This document shows, piece after piece, positions 10,803 to 21,550 of a stretch of 64,000 nucleotides of DNA. Below the pieces are notes generated by a model. That model was not told the DNA's origin. It searched no databases and saw nothing but the letters and a program-made list of their open reading frames with translations. Source of the stretch: an uncultured Prochlorococcus sp. (GTDB lineage: Bacteria > Cyanobacteriota > Cyanobacteriia > PCC-6307 > Cyanobiaceae); contig CABYGI010000002.1 of NCBI GenBank assembly GCA_902518475.1, positions 96,293 to 160,292 of the forward strand. Reading direction: 5' to 3'. Position numbers and translations under genes: made by a program. The stretch's first letter is position 1. The number at the start of each line of letters is the position of its first letter.

Positions 10803-11897
10803 TTGGAATACTCAACATTAATTGCAAGGTTGAAAACTGCTTCAGAAAGTTTTGAAAACTTGGAAGTGCAGCTTGCAGATCCTGACATAGCTAATGATCC
10901 AAAAAAATTAGAATCAATAGCAAGAGAAAGGTCAAAATTGGAACCATTGGTAATTGATTTTAAAAAGTTGCTTGATACTGATAAAGAAATCGAAGATTCA
11001 AAAAATCTTCTAAAAGAGAATAGAAATGATAAAGAAATGGAATCTTTAATAAATGAGGAGTTAATTACTTTAGAAGAATCTAAGAATGAACTTATTCAAA
11101 AAACTACAATCGCCTTGTTACCAAAAGATCCAAGAGATGAGAGAAGTGTAATGTTAGAAATCAGAGCTGGTGCTGGTGGTAACGAGGCTTGTATCTGGGC
11201 GGGTGATTTAGCAAGAATGTATGAAAGATATGGACAAAAAATTGGATGGGCTGTAAAACCTGTTAGTGCTTCAGAGTCAGATATGGGAGGATTTAAGGAG
11301 TTAGTTATCTCCGTTAAGGGAGATTCAGTATATAGTCAACTTAAATTTGAAGCTGGTGTACATAGAGTTCAAAGAGTTCCAGCTACTGAATCTCAAGGTA
11401 GAGTTCATACCTCTACTGCTACAGTGGCCGTCATGCCTGAGGCTGATCCTGTTGAAGTTAAGATTGAGGTAACTGATCTAGAGGTTGGGACAGCAAGATC
11501 AGGAGGTGCAGGGGGACAAAATGTTAATAAGGTAGAAACAGCTATTGATCTTCTCCATAAGCCTACAGGAATAAGAGTTTTTTGTACTCAAGAGAGATCA
11601 CAATTACAAAATCGCGAACGAGCAATGGAAATTTTAAGAGCTAAATTATATGAAATTCAATTAAAAGAAGCTAATGCAAAAGAGAGATCACAAAGGCTTT
11701 CCCAGGTTGGAACAGGCGATAGGAGTGAAAAAATTAGAACTTACAATTTTAAAGATAATAGGACAACTGATCATAGATTAGGTTCCAATTTCTCATTAGA
11801 GCCAATTCTTGCTGGTCAATTAGATGAAGTGATTGATGCATGTATAGCTCAAGAACAAAAAAGAATGATGGAAGAATTTAATAACGAAATAAATTAA
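10803..11897 (+). CDS. prfA: Peptide chain release factor 1
   Basis: GGQ motif in [17 protein letters not shown]-1 fold segments. Confidence 0.96.
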   Translation: MEYSTLIARLKTASESFENLEVQLADPDIANDPKKLESIARERSKLEPLVIDFKKLLDTDKEIEDSKNLLKENRNDKEMESLINEELITLEESKNELIQKTTIALLPKDPRDERSVMLEIRAGAGGNEACIWAGDLARMYERYGQKIGWAVKPVSASESDMGGFKELVISVKGDSVYSQLKFEAGVHRVQRVPATESQGRVHTSTATVAVMPEADPVEVKIEVTDLEVGTARSGGAGGQNVNKVETAIDLLHKPTGIRVFCTQERSQLQNRERAMEILRAKLYEIQLKEANAKERSQRLSQVGTGDRSEKIRTYNFKDNRTTDHRLGSNFSLEPILAGQLDEVIDACIAQEQKRMMEEFNNEIN

Positions 11898-11910
11898 GAT
11901 TTTATTTTTA

Positions 11911-12417
11911 TTAAATTGAAATTCCTATTACATATTTACTCCATTCTTTATGTCTGCCAGAGTCAATTTGTCTTGTGGCTTCAAAATTGAGATTACTAAG
12001 TGGACGATAAGGCTTGCGTTTTAAAGGCATATTCGCCTCTTCTGGGGTTCGGTTACCTTTTTGGACATTACATCTTAGACATGCTGTAGTAACGTTTTCC
12101 CAGTTATCTGTTCCACCTCTGCTTCTCGGTAAAACATGATCTATTGATAAGTCACTACCCTTATAGTTACAGTATTGGCAAGCATTATTATCTCTCAAAA
12201 GAATATTTTTTCTTGTTAAAGAAACCTCTCTAAATGGTACCTTCACGTAGTAACGAAGTCTTATAACTGTCGGTAGTTTTTTCCCGCTATGTATTGAGTA
12301 TGACTTGTCTTCTTCTAAGCTTTCTGCTTTGCCTTTGATCATTAAAATAACAGCTCTTCGCCAAGAAGTGATATTTAAAGGTTCATAAGATGCATTTAAA
12401 ACTAGAGTCTGGCCCAT
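11911..12417 (-). CDS. HNH endonuclease family protein
   Basis: ORF-track 11911..12480; start at MGQTLVLNASYEPLNITSWRRAV (12417) preferred. HNH motif with CxxC pairs (CQYCNYKGSDLSIDHVLPRSRGGTDNWENVTTACLRCN). Confidence 0.88.
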   Translation of the reverse strand: MGQTLVLNASYEPLNITSWRRAVILMIKGKAESLEEDKSYSIHSGKKLPTVIRLRYYVKVPFREVSLTRKNILLRDNNACQYCNYKGSDLSIDHVLPRSRGGTDNWENVTTACLRCNVQKGNRTPEEANMPLKRKPYRPLSNLNFEATRQIDSGRHKEWSKYVIGISI

Positions 12418-12485
12418 GCCAAAATACAATTTACATGTCATGCTAACTGTATATTTCAATAAGCGCATATAATTGTGCAAAGTTA

Positions 12486-13685
12486 ATGCAAATTCGGCAC
12501 ACTAAACAGGCATTTAATTTTGATCAATATCCAACTTTTAAGCAAGATATAGATCCAAAACAAAGAGCATGGATAGAAGTTAAAGGCAAAGCACTAGAGA
12601 CAAATGTAAGGCAGTTAAGAACAAAGCTGAGTAAAAATTGTCAATTTATGGCGGTTGTCAAAGCTGATGGATATGGACATGATGCAAAAGTAGTATCTGA
12701 CTACGCTATTAGAGGCGGAGCTTCGCAATTAGGAGTTGCCACCTTAAAAGAAGGGATTAAGCTACGTTCTTTTGGAGTAAAAAAACCTATTCTTATTCTT
12801 GGAAATCTTTATACAAAAAGAGATTTAATAATATCCTTTGAGAATGATCTTATGCCAACCATAAGTAGTATAAGAGAGTGTTTCATTTGCAATAATATCG
12901 GGAAAAACTTTGGGCACAAATTTTCTTTACACCTAAAGGTTGATACTGGGATGTCTAGATTAGGATTTGAAACTAATAAATTCGTTCAGCAATTTGAAAA
13001 AATAAAATCTTTTGAGAACATTTCAATAAAAGGTATTTATAGTCATTTATCGTCTGCAGATGAAGATAACGCATTAGATTCTAAAAGTATTACACAATTT
13101 CAAAGACTGAAATTTAATGAATTATTAAAGCAAATTAATCTTGATAGAAATAATGAAATTAAAATGCATTTGGCTAATTCTGCGGGAATGCTTCTTAACA
13201 AAGATTTTCATTTTAATATGGTACGTGTTGGACTTTCTATGTATGGATACAGTCCAATAGCCAAAATAAATAAAAGTTTATTACTTAAACCAGCCTTATT
13301 TTTGAAAGTAAAAGTAGCTTTTATTAGAGTTATTGATCCAGGTATTAGTGTGAGTTATGGAGGGAAGTTTGTAAGTAGTAGAAAAACTAAGATAGCTGTA
13401 TTAAGTATTGGTTACGCAGATGGAGTTCCAAGAAATCTCTCAGGCAAGATAAATGTCATACACAATAATAAATTTTATCCCCAAGTAGGAGCCATAACTA
13501 TGGATCAAATGATGGTGGACATAACAGGTTCTAATGAAATTAGAATTGGCAGTACGATGGTATTACTAGGAACTGACGGAGACAAAACAATTTCTCCTAT
13601 TGAATGGGCGAGAAAATCTAACACTATACCGTGGGAAATTCTTTGTTCTTTTAAAAATAGACTACCTAGAGTTCAAGTTGATTAG
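12486..13685 (+). CDS. alr: Alanine racemase
   Basis: PLP-Lys motif AVVKADGYGHD; C-terminal LSIGYADGVPR. Confidence 0.95.
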   Translation: MQIRHTKQAFNFDQYPTFKQDIDPKQRAWIEVKGKALETNVRQLRTKLSKNCQFMAVVKADGYGHDAKVVSDYAIRGGASQLGVATLKEGIKLRSFGVKKPILILGNLYTKRDLIISFENDLMPTISSIRECFICNNIGKNFGHKFSLHLKVDTGMSRLGFETNKFVQQFEKIKSFENISIKGIYSHLSSADEDNALDSKSITQFQRLKFNELLKQINLDRNNEIKMHLANSAGMLLNKDFHFNMVRVGLSMYGYSPIAKINKSLLLKPALFLKVKVAFIRVIDPGISVSYGGKFVSSRKTKIAVLSIGYADGVPRNLSGKINVIHNNKFYPQVGAITMDQMMVDITGSNEIRIGSTMVLLGTDGDKTISPIEWARKSNTIPWEILCSFKNRLPRVQVD

Positions 13686-13746
13686 ACATTTCGATTAGAT
13701 AAAAAATTTTGAATGTTTGCAAAAATATTGATAATGTATAAGAGCT

Positions 13747-13835
13747 GGAGAGGTGGCTGAGTGGTTGAAAGCGGCTCCCTGCTAAGGAGTTACAGGAGGT
13801 AACTTTTGTCGAGGGTTCGAATCCCTCCCTCTCCG
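13747..13835 (+). tRNA. tRNA-Ser (anticodon GCU)
   Basis: Acceptor GGAGAGG/CCTCTCC, anticodon loop CTGCTAA, long variable arm, T arm GAGGG-TTCGAAT-CCCTC; no encoded CCA. Confidence 0.93.
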
Positions 13836-13869
13836 TACTTAATTAAGAAATATCTTTTAATTATATTTT

Positions 13870-14658
13870 TCAAAATAGAGAGAGATTAATAACCTCCAGG
13901 TCATTAATAGAATTTAAAATCAAGTCTGCACCTGCATATTGTAGATTTTTTTCGTATAAATTACGTTCATTTAATCGAGACTTTGAATGTAAATGAGGGG
14001 GTGCTATTCCTATACTAATAAATTTCTGAGATGGTATTTCCTTTTTAGCATTTATAACTGTATTTATATCTGCAATAGTATCTCCTACATATCCAATAGG
14101 AATATTTGATGAGCCAAGTTTATCCCCAAGAAGTTTTTTGGATAAGTTAATAAATCCTTTAGGATCAGGCTTGTCTGGGGCATCTCCCATAGATATCAAA
14201 GGAGGTGACTCTAATCCAAGTCTTTTCTCTAAAACAAATTTTGCAGAGGCAGACTCTGCTCCACTCACAAAACCCCAAATTATTCCATTGCTTTCTAATA
14301 AATCAAAAAACTTTTTATCAACTAATAACTCCTCATTTTTTATGAATCCAGACCAATATTTGCTGTCTTTATTTGGATCTCCTCCAAAGTAAAATCCTTT
14401 AAAACATTTAACTATTTCCTCTCTTGAAGGTATTTCATCGTTTAAGTAACCTTTTTTTTTAAATCTTTTTATAAATTCTAAACTTAAATCCCAGTCATTA
14501 TTCCAGATACCTTCGTTTTTTGCATTATCAATATCTAAATAACTTGGCTCCCATCCGGTAAATTTATAGACTGTTTTTTTTAATGAAAGTCTGTAACTAT
14601 GCTCTACGCTGCGAATTACACCATCTATGTCGAATAAAATTAAACCAATATTTTTCAA
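13870..14658 (-). CDS. HAD-superfamily hydrolase
   Basis: DxD motif LILFDIDGVIRSVEHSYR; GYVGDTIADINTV. Confidence 0.85.
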   Translation of the reverse strand: MKNIGLILFDIDGVIRSVEHSYRLSLKKTVYKFTGWEPSYLDIDNAKNEGIWNNDWDLSLEFIKRFKKKGYLNDEIPSREEIVKCFKGFYFGGDPNKDSKYWSGFIKNEELLVDKKFFDLLESNGIIWGFVSGAESASAKFVLEKRLGLESPPLISMGDAPDKPDPKGFINLSKKLLGDKLGSSNIPIGYVGDTIADINTVINAKKEIPSQKFISIGIAPPHLHSKSRLNERNLYEKNLQYAGADLILNSINDLEVINLSLF

Positions 14659-14749
14659 TGAATTTTTTTATCCTTTATATGAGATTAGTATTCTTATTAA
14701 AAATAGCAAAGATAAAGAATTCAATGTCTAATTTATTTATTACCTAAAC

Positions 14750-16552
14750 TTAATTTTGTAAATATCCTCTTGGAGTAACAAATATTTCATCTATTAATGT
14801 TGTTTGAGAATTGCCAATAATTATTATTGACAACATATCTATTTCATCGATAGGTATAGTGTTTAAAGTGAAAAATTTTTTTGATTGATTTTCTCTTCCT
14901 ACTTGTCTAGCAATTAAAACTGGAGTATTACCTGGTCTAGATTTTAAACATTTATGTATTACGCTTTTTAGCTGCCAATTTCTTTCAATTGATTGAGGAT
15001 TAAATAAAGCTATAACAAAGTCACCTAGAAGAGCCCCTTCAATTCTTTTATCTATTAAAGACCATGGAGTTAACTTATCACTTAAGCTAATTGAACAAAA
15101 GTCATTCATTAAAGGCGCTCCACTAAGCGCAGCAGCTAATTGCACACTACTTATACCTGGATGTACTTCAAAGTAAGGTCTAGATTCTTTTTTGATTTTT
15201 TGAAGTAACTCTAAAAGTAAACCAGCCATTCCATAGAATCCAGACTCCCCTGAAGAAATTAAAGCCACTTTTATTCCTTCCTCAGCTAGTTTAATTGTTT
15301 TACTACATCTTTCTTTTTCTTCAGTAAGTTTACTTTCAATTAAAACTTGGTCACTTCTACATAAAGGCTTAATTAAATCCAAATACATTTTGTATCCAAT
15401 CCAAACAGTACATCTTGAAAGTGCTTTTCTTGCATTATTGGTTAGGTAAGAGATATCACCAGGCCCACTTCCAATAATATGTATTTCGCCATGGGTTGGA
15501 TTATATTGATTTTTTGATTCTGCTATAGCCAAAGTTACTGCCCCAGATTGATTTTTAAAAATTCTTTTTTCTTCTAATAATTTTGCTTCTTCTCCTGCTG
15601 CAAGTAAGCATGAGGCTTCTGCTACTGAATGTGTGCCAATTTCTTTTTGGACTATATTTGAAGGATTTGGAACAATTATTGTTGAAAGATCTTGTTTACT
15701 AAAAAATTTTATAGGCAAGTTTTTTTCTTCAGCAAGTTCTAAAATTCCTTTTTCATCTTTTTTAATATCAATAGTTGCAAATCCTGCAATTGATTGCTGT
15801 GATAAATTTCTAGATTCCAAAAAATTATTTAAAGATTTTGCAATTAAATCTTTGCTTGTATTTCTCTCACATCCAATGCCAATCCATAATACGGGCGGAT
15901 GCCAAGTTCTCTCATTATTTTTAAATATACTCACATTAAATGTTGAATCTGGTTTTACAGTTTCTTTTTCATTAATTTGATTAATAATCTCACCTGATTC
16001 TGAAGTTTTCCATAAGCGATTACCAGAAAATTGTTTGCAAAATATTTCTTCGTTGTTAGCTTGTTTAATTACTAGTTTTGTCCAGTCCTTTATATCGCCA
16101 GATCTTTTCCAACCCCATTGGTTCCCAAATGCATCAAGATTTAAGAAACTTTGATCATTGGAATTATTAGTTTCTATTACTTCGCCACCAAATAAATTAG
16201 CAACTTGATATGCAATATTTTGAGTATTTGACTGATGTAAGCCAATTAAAGGGACTATCTTGGAGCATTTGTTATCCATAACGATTACACCTGGATCTTG
16301 ATCTTTAGAGGTTAAAAAAGAATTTATTATTCGTATTGATGCAGCAATTGAGCCTATAAAAATTATTAAATCTATCTCAGACCATTTTTTCAGTAGGATT
16401 TCTCTAGGTTTTAGTACTTGAATAAGTTCTTTTTCCTTCCCATCATCTTTTGGAGAACCGGCAATATATACATCTATGACAAATTCGGTTTTTTTAAGTC
16501 TTTTTAAAATTTCTTTTGAATTATTAGATAGACCTATTGCAATTCCTTTCAA
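14750..16552 (-). CDS. cobJ: Bifunctional cobalamin biosynthesis protein: CbiG domain fused to precorrin-3B C17-methyltransferase
   Basis: N-terminal CbiG-like region (WIGIGCERNTSKDLI); C-terminal tetrapyrrole methylase (IHIIGSGPGDISYLT...SSGESGFYGMAGLLLE). Confidence 0.88.
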   Translation of the reverse strand: MKGIAIGLSNNSKEILKRLKKTEFVIDVYIAGSPKDDGKEKELIQVLKPREILLKKWSEIDLIIFIGSIAASIRIINSFLTSKDQDPGVIVMDNKCSKIVPLIGLHQSNTQNIAYQVANLFGGEVIETNNSNDQSFLNLDAFGNQWGWKRSGDIKDWTKLVIKQANNEEIFCKQFSGNRLWKTSESGEIINQINEKETVKPDSTFNVSIFKNNERTWHPPVLWIGIGCERNTSKDLIAKSLNNFLESRNLSQQSIAGFATIDIKKDEKGILELAEEKNLPIKFFSKQDLSTIIVPNPSNIVQKEIGTHSVAEASCLLAAGEEAKLLEEKRIFKNQSGAVTLAIAESKNQYNPTHGEIHIIGSGPGDISYLTNNARKALSRCTVWIGYKMYLDLIKPLCRSDQVLIESKLTEEKERCSKTIKLAEEGIKVALISSGESGFYGMAGLLLELLQKIKKESRPYFEVHPGISSVQLAAALSGAPLMNDFCSISLSDKLTPWSLIDKRIEGALLGDFVIALFNPQSIERNWQLKSVIHKCLKSRPGNTPVLIARQVGRENQSKKFFTLNTIPIDEIDMLSIIIIGNSQTTLIDEIFVTPRGYLQN

Positions 16553-16710
16553 ATTAGAAACTATTTGTAGTTATGTTGAAATTATATCCTGTCGCTGGAT
16601 TTAAAAATTTTCTCTGAAATATAAAAAAAAATTTAAGAAATTTATATTAAATTTGAGTAAAAATACTCATAATACAGTCATAGACTAGAATTTAACAAAA
16701 TATTCATATA

Positions 16711-16856
16711 GTAACAATCATTAGAACATTTGTTACGTTAATGCATAACGAAAGAATCTTTGCCTTATTATTTTTGAAACGAATATCTAAAGTTTCGAAG
16801 GATTCGTTTTCTTGAACATTATCATTAAAAATAGGTTCAAGATCCGATCAATCGGC
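16711..16856 (+). promoter_or_regulatory. psaA upstream/leader region with multiple inverted repeats
   Basis: GTAACAA-N12-TTGTTAC; AACGAAT-N17-ATTCGTT; TCTTGAAC-N17-GTTCAAGA; CCGAT-ca-ATCGG, all within 150 bp upstream of psaA. Confidence 0.5.
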
Positions 16857-16885
16857 TTTAATGTCAATTATTTTCGAGGTGCTAG

Positions 16886-19189
16886 ATGACCATCAGCCCA
16901 CCAGAAAGTGGAGAAAAAAACAAAAAAGTTTTGGAGGATCCTGTTAAGGCCGATCCAAGACCTATTGATTTTGCCAAATTAGATAAGCCAGGTTTCTGGT
17001 CAAGTAAATTATCTAAAGGTCCAAAAACTACAACTTGGATCTGGAATTTGCATGCTGATGCACATGATTTTGATGTGCATACAGGCGATGCTGAAGAAGC
17101 AACAAGAAAAATCTTTTCAGCTCATTTTGGACATCTCGCAGTCATTTTCATATGGATGAGTGCTGCATTTTTCCATGGAGCAAGATTTTCTAACTATTCA
17201 GGTTGGTTAGCAGACCCAACTCATGTCAAACCCGGTGCTCAGCAAGTATGGGCAATTGTTGGTCAAGAAATGCTCAATGCTGATCTTGGTGCTAACTACA
17301 ACGGTATTCAAATCAGTTCAGGAATATTCCACATGTGGCGAGCATGGGGAATCACTAATGAGAGTGAACTGATGGCTTTGGCAATAGGTGCTGTAGTAAT
17401 GGCTGCACTTATGCTTCATGCAGGAATTTTTCATTATCACAAAGCGGCTCCAAAAATGGAGTGGTTTCAAGATATTGAGTCTATGCTTAACCACCATATT
17501 GCTGGTTTGGTTGGATTAGGCTCTTTAGCATGGGCTGGCCATTGTATTCATATAGGCGCTCCTACTGCAGCTCTCTTAGACGCAATTGATGCAGGCTCAC
17601 CTCTAGTAATTAATGGCAAAGAAATAGCGACTATTGCAGATATGCCAATGCCCCATCAACTCTGCGATCCACAAATTATCGGGCAGATATTTCCAGGATT
17701 AGCCAGCGGCACAGGTAATTTCTTTAGCTTAAATTGGCTAGCTTTCTCTGATTTTCTAACCTTCAAAGGTGGACTTAATCCTGTGACAGGAAGCTTATGG
17801 ATGACTGACGTTTCTCATCATCATTTAGCCTTTGGTGTAATAGCAATAATAGGTGGTCATATGTACAGAACCAATTACGGTATTGGTCATAGTATGAAAG
17901 AAATATTAGATTCACAGCAAGGAGATCCAATATTATTCCCTGCTCCTAAAGGTCACCAGGGTCTTTTTGAGTTCATGGCAGAGAGTAGACATGCTCAGCT
18001 AGCAGTAAACCTAGCGATGCTTGGATCAATAAGTATACTTGTATCTCATCATATGTATGCGATGCCACCATATCCATATATAGCTACTGACTATATGACA
18101 GTTCTTGGATTATTTACTCATCACATGTGGATAGGTGGATTATTCATAGTTGGAGCTGGAGCACATGCTGGAATTGCAATGGTTAGAGATTATGATCCCG
18201 CAAAACATATTGATAATGTATTAGACAGAATTCTCAAGGCAAGAGATGCTTTAATCAGTCACTTGAACTGGGTGTGTATGTGGTTAGGATTCCATAGTTT
18301 TGGACTATATATTCACAACGATACTATGAGAGCTTTAGGTAGACCTCAAGATATGTTTAGTGATTCTGCAATTCAACTTCAGCCAATTTTTGCTCAATGG
18401 GTACAAAGTATTCAAGCATCTGCTGTTGGAACTTCTTTATTAGCTGGAACTGCTGAAGCATTACCTCATAAAGCTATAAGTGAAGTTTTTAATGGAAGTT
18501 TAGTAGAGGTAGGCGGAAAGATTGCTATAGCTCCAATTCCATTAGGAACAGCTGATTTAATGATTCATCATATTCACGCTTTCCAAATCCACGTAACGGT
18601 TTTGATACTTCTCAAAGGAGTACTTTACGCAAGAAGTTCAAGATTGATCCCCGATAAAGCTTCTCTAGGATTTAGATTCCCTTGCGATGGTCCAGGAAGA
18701 GGAGGCACATGTCAAGTTTCTTCATGGGACCACGTTTTCTTGGCTCTCTTCTGGATGTATAACTGTTTATCAATAGTTATTTTCCACTTCTCTTGGAAAA
18801 TGCAGAGTGATGTTTGGGGACTTACTGGTGGTAATTTCGCACAAAGCTCTATCACTATTAATGGATGGTTAAGGGATTTCCTTTGGGCACAAGCTTCTCA
18901 AGTGTTAACAAGTTATGGTCAATCCATAAGCATGTACGGTTTGATGTTCTTAGGAGCTCACTTCATATGGGCTTTCAGTTTAATGTTCCTTTTCAGTGGA
19001 CGAGGATATTGGCAAGAATTGTTCGAATCAATTGTTTGGGCACATAACAAGCTTAAAGTTGCTCCAACCATACAACCAAGAGCTTTATCTATCACTCAGG
19101 GTAGAGCAGTTGGTGTAACACACTTCCTTGTCGGTGGTATTGCTACCACATGGGCTTTCTTCCATGCTCGCCTTTTTGGGTTGGGCTAA
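16886..19189 (+). CDS. psaA: Photosystem I P700 apoprotein A1
   Basis: Full-length translation with [12 protein letters not shown] Fx-ligand loop and psaA-psaB tandem order. Confidence 0.99.
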   Translation: MTISPPESGEKNKKVLEDPVKADPRPIDFAKLDKPGFWSSKLSKGPKTTTWIWNLHADAHDFDVHTGDAEEATRKIFSAHFGHLAVIFIWMSAAFFHGARFSNYSGWLADPTHVKPGAQQVWAIVGQEMLNADLGANYNGIQISSGIFHMWRAWGITNESELMALAIGAVVMAALMLHAGIFHYHKAAPKMEWFQDIESMLNHHIAGLVGLGSLAWAGHCIHIGAPTAALLDAIDAGSPLVINGKEIATIADMPMPHQLCDPQIIGQIFPGLASGTGNFFSLNWLAFSDFLTFKGGLNPVTGSLWMTDVSHHHLAFGVIAIIGGHMYRTNYGIGHSMKEILDSQQGDPILFPAPKGHQGLFEFMAESRHAQLAVNLAMLGSISILVSHHMYAMPPYPYIATDYMTVLGLFTHHMWIGGLFIVGAGAHAGIAMVRDYDPAKHIDNVLDRILKARDALISHLNWVCMWLGFHSFGLYIHNDTMRALGRPQDMFSDSAIQLQPIFAQWVQSIQASAVGTSLLAGTAEALPHKAISEVFNGSLVEVGGKIAIAPIPLGTADLMIHHIHAFQIHVTVLILLKGVLYARSSRLIPDKASLGFRFPCDGPGRGGTCQVSSWDHVFLALFWMYNCLSIVIFHFSWKMQSDVWGLTGGNFAQSSITINGWLRDFLWAQASQVLTSYGQSISMYGLMFLGAHFIWAFSLMFLFSGRGYWQELFESIVWAHNKLKVAPTIQPRALSITQGRAVGVTHFLVGGIATTWAFFHARLFGLG

Positions 19190-19216
19190 TTACCTGAACT
19201 TCACCTTTTTAATTCA

Positions 19217-21445
19217 ATGGCAACAAAATTTCCATCATTTAACCAGGGTCTAGCTCAGGACCCTACTACCCGACGAATATGGTACGGAATAGCTACCGCT
19301 CATGACTTTGAAAGTCATGATGGCATGACCGAAGAAAAGCTTTATCAGAAGCTTTTCTCTACTCATTTTGGACATCTAGCAATAATCGCTCTCTGGGTAG
19401 CTGGTAACTTATTTCATATTGCTTGGCAGGGTAACTTTGAGCAATTTGTACTTGATCCAACTCATGTCCGTCCTATTGCTCATGCTATTTGGGACCCTCA
19501 CTTTGGATCTGGTATCACGGAAGCAATGACACAAGCTGGAGCTAGCGGTCCAGTAAACATAGCTTACTCAGGTCTCTACCATTGGTGGTACACAATTGGA
19601 ATGAGAACTAATGAGCAACTCTTCCAAGCTTCAATATTCATGAGTATTTTGGCTTGTTGGACTCTATTTGCAGGTTGGTTACACTTGCAGCCAAAATTTA
19701 GACCTTCTCTAGCTTGGTTTAAAAATGCAGAGTCAAGATTAAATCATCATTTAGCTGTCTTATTTGGTTTTAGTAGTATCGCTTGGACAGGTCACTTGGT
19801 TCATGTTGCTATACCTGAATCAAGAGGACAGCATGTAGGCTGGGATAACTGGTTAACAGTTCTTCCACACCCTGCAGGACTAGCCCCTTTCTTTACTTTA
19901 AATTGGGGAGCATATGCCCAAAATCCTGATTCTCTAGATCAAGTATTTGGAACAGCTGAAGGAGCTGGTACAGCAATCTTTACTTTCTTAGGTGGCCTTC
20001 ATCCTCAAAGTGAAGCATTATGGCTTACTGATATTGCGCATCATCATATCGCGATTGGAACAGTTTTTGTAATTGCTGGTCATATGTATAGAAATACCTT
20101 TGGAATTGGTCATAGCCTCAAAGAAATTACAGAAGCTCATAATACAAGACATCCAAATGATCCTCATAAAGGTAGTTTTGGAATTAACCACGATGGAATA
20201 TATGAAACTGTAAATAATTCATTACATTTTCAGCTTGGACTGGCATTAGCATCACTTGGTGTAGCAACCTCTCTAGTAGCACAACATATGGGTGCACTTC
20301 CCTCTTATGCTTTTATTGCCAGGGACTACACTACACAATCTGCTTTATATAGTCATCATCAGTACATAGCAATGTTCTTGATGGTTGGTGCATTTGCACA
20401 TGGAGCCATTTTCTTCGTAAGAGATTATGATCCGGAATTAAACAAAGATAATGTATTAGCAAGAGTTCTTGGAACAAAGGAAGCTTTGATAAGTCACCTT
20501 AGCTGGGTAACAATGTTGCTAGGATTCCATACCCTTGGAATTTATGTTCACAATGATGTTGTTGTAGCTTTTGGTAATCCTGAAAAGCAAATTCTAATTG
20601 AGCCAGTATTTGCTCAATTCGTACAAGCTGCTCAAGGTAAGATGATGTATGGCTTTAATGCTTTATTATCAGATCCTACAAGTTCTGCTAGTCTCGCAGC
20701 TAATTCATTGCCAGGTAATCACTACTGGATGGATCTTATCAATAGACAAGATGCATTAAGTGCTTTCTTACCTATTGGTCCTGCAGATTTCTTAGTTCAC
20801 CATGCTATTGCTTTAGGTCTTCATACAACCGCATTAATCCTTATCAAAGGTGCTCTTGATGCTAGAGGAACAAAATTAATTCCTGATAAGAAAGATTTAG
20901 GTTATGCATTCCCTTGCGATGGACCTGGACGTGGAGGTACATGTGATAGTTCATCTTGGGATGCTATGTATTTAGCTATGTTCTGGGCATTAAATTTACT
21001 AGCATGGGTAACTTTCTACTGGCATTGGAAACACCTAGCAATTTGGCAGGGCAATGTAGCACAATTTAATGAATCAGGAACTTATCTAATGGGTTGGTTC
21101 AGAGATTATCTCTGGTTAAACTCTGCTCAACTCATTAATGGATATAATCCATTTGGAGTAAATTCTCTATCTCCTTGGGCTTGGATGTTCCTATTCGGCC
21201 ACTTAGTTTGGGCTACTGGTTTCATGTTCCTAATATCATGGCGTGGCTACTGGCAAGAATTAATTGAGACATTAGTGTGGGCTCATCAGCGTACTCCAAT
21301 AGCTAACCTTGTTGGCTGGAGAGATAAGCCAGTTGCACTTTCAATTGTTCAGGCTAGATTAGTTGGACTAGCGCATTTCACGATTGGAAACATACTTACA
21401 TTCGGTGCATTTGTTATAGCATCAACCTCAGGTAAGTTTGGATAA
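19217..21445 (+). CDS. psaB: Photosystem I P700 apoprotein A2
   Basis: Full-length translation with [19 protein letters not shown]. Confidence 0.99.
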
Positions 21446-21464
21446 ATTTTTCTAACATAATTTA

Positions 21465-21494
21465 AATCATCACTTTTGTGGTGATTTTTTTTTT
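21465..21494 (+). terminator. Rho-independent terminator of psaAB
   Basis: AATCATCAC-tttt-GTGGTGATT (9 bp, one G-U) followed by a run of T. Confidence 0.88.
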
Positions 21495-21550
21495 GTTTAA
21501 TTTTAGTGTTCTAATTTAAGTTAAAATTATATAATTATTATTAAATATCA

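Noticed and set aside
11911-12480. HNH gene as evidence of a restriction-modification, phage or homing element
   Set aside because: No methyltransferase, phage genes, intron or intein nearby; context is core housekeeping genes.
15633-15980. 115-aa plus-strand ORF opposite cobJ/cbiG
   Set aside because: Antisense to the CbiG-like region; no independent support.
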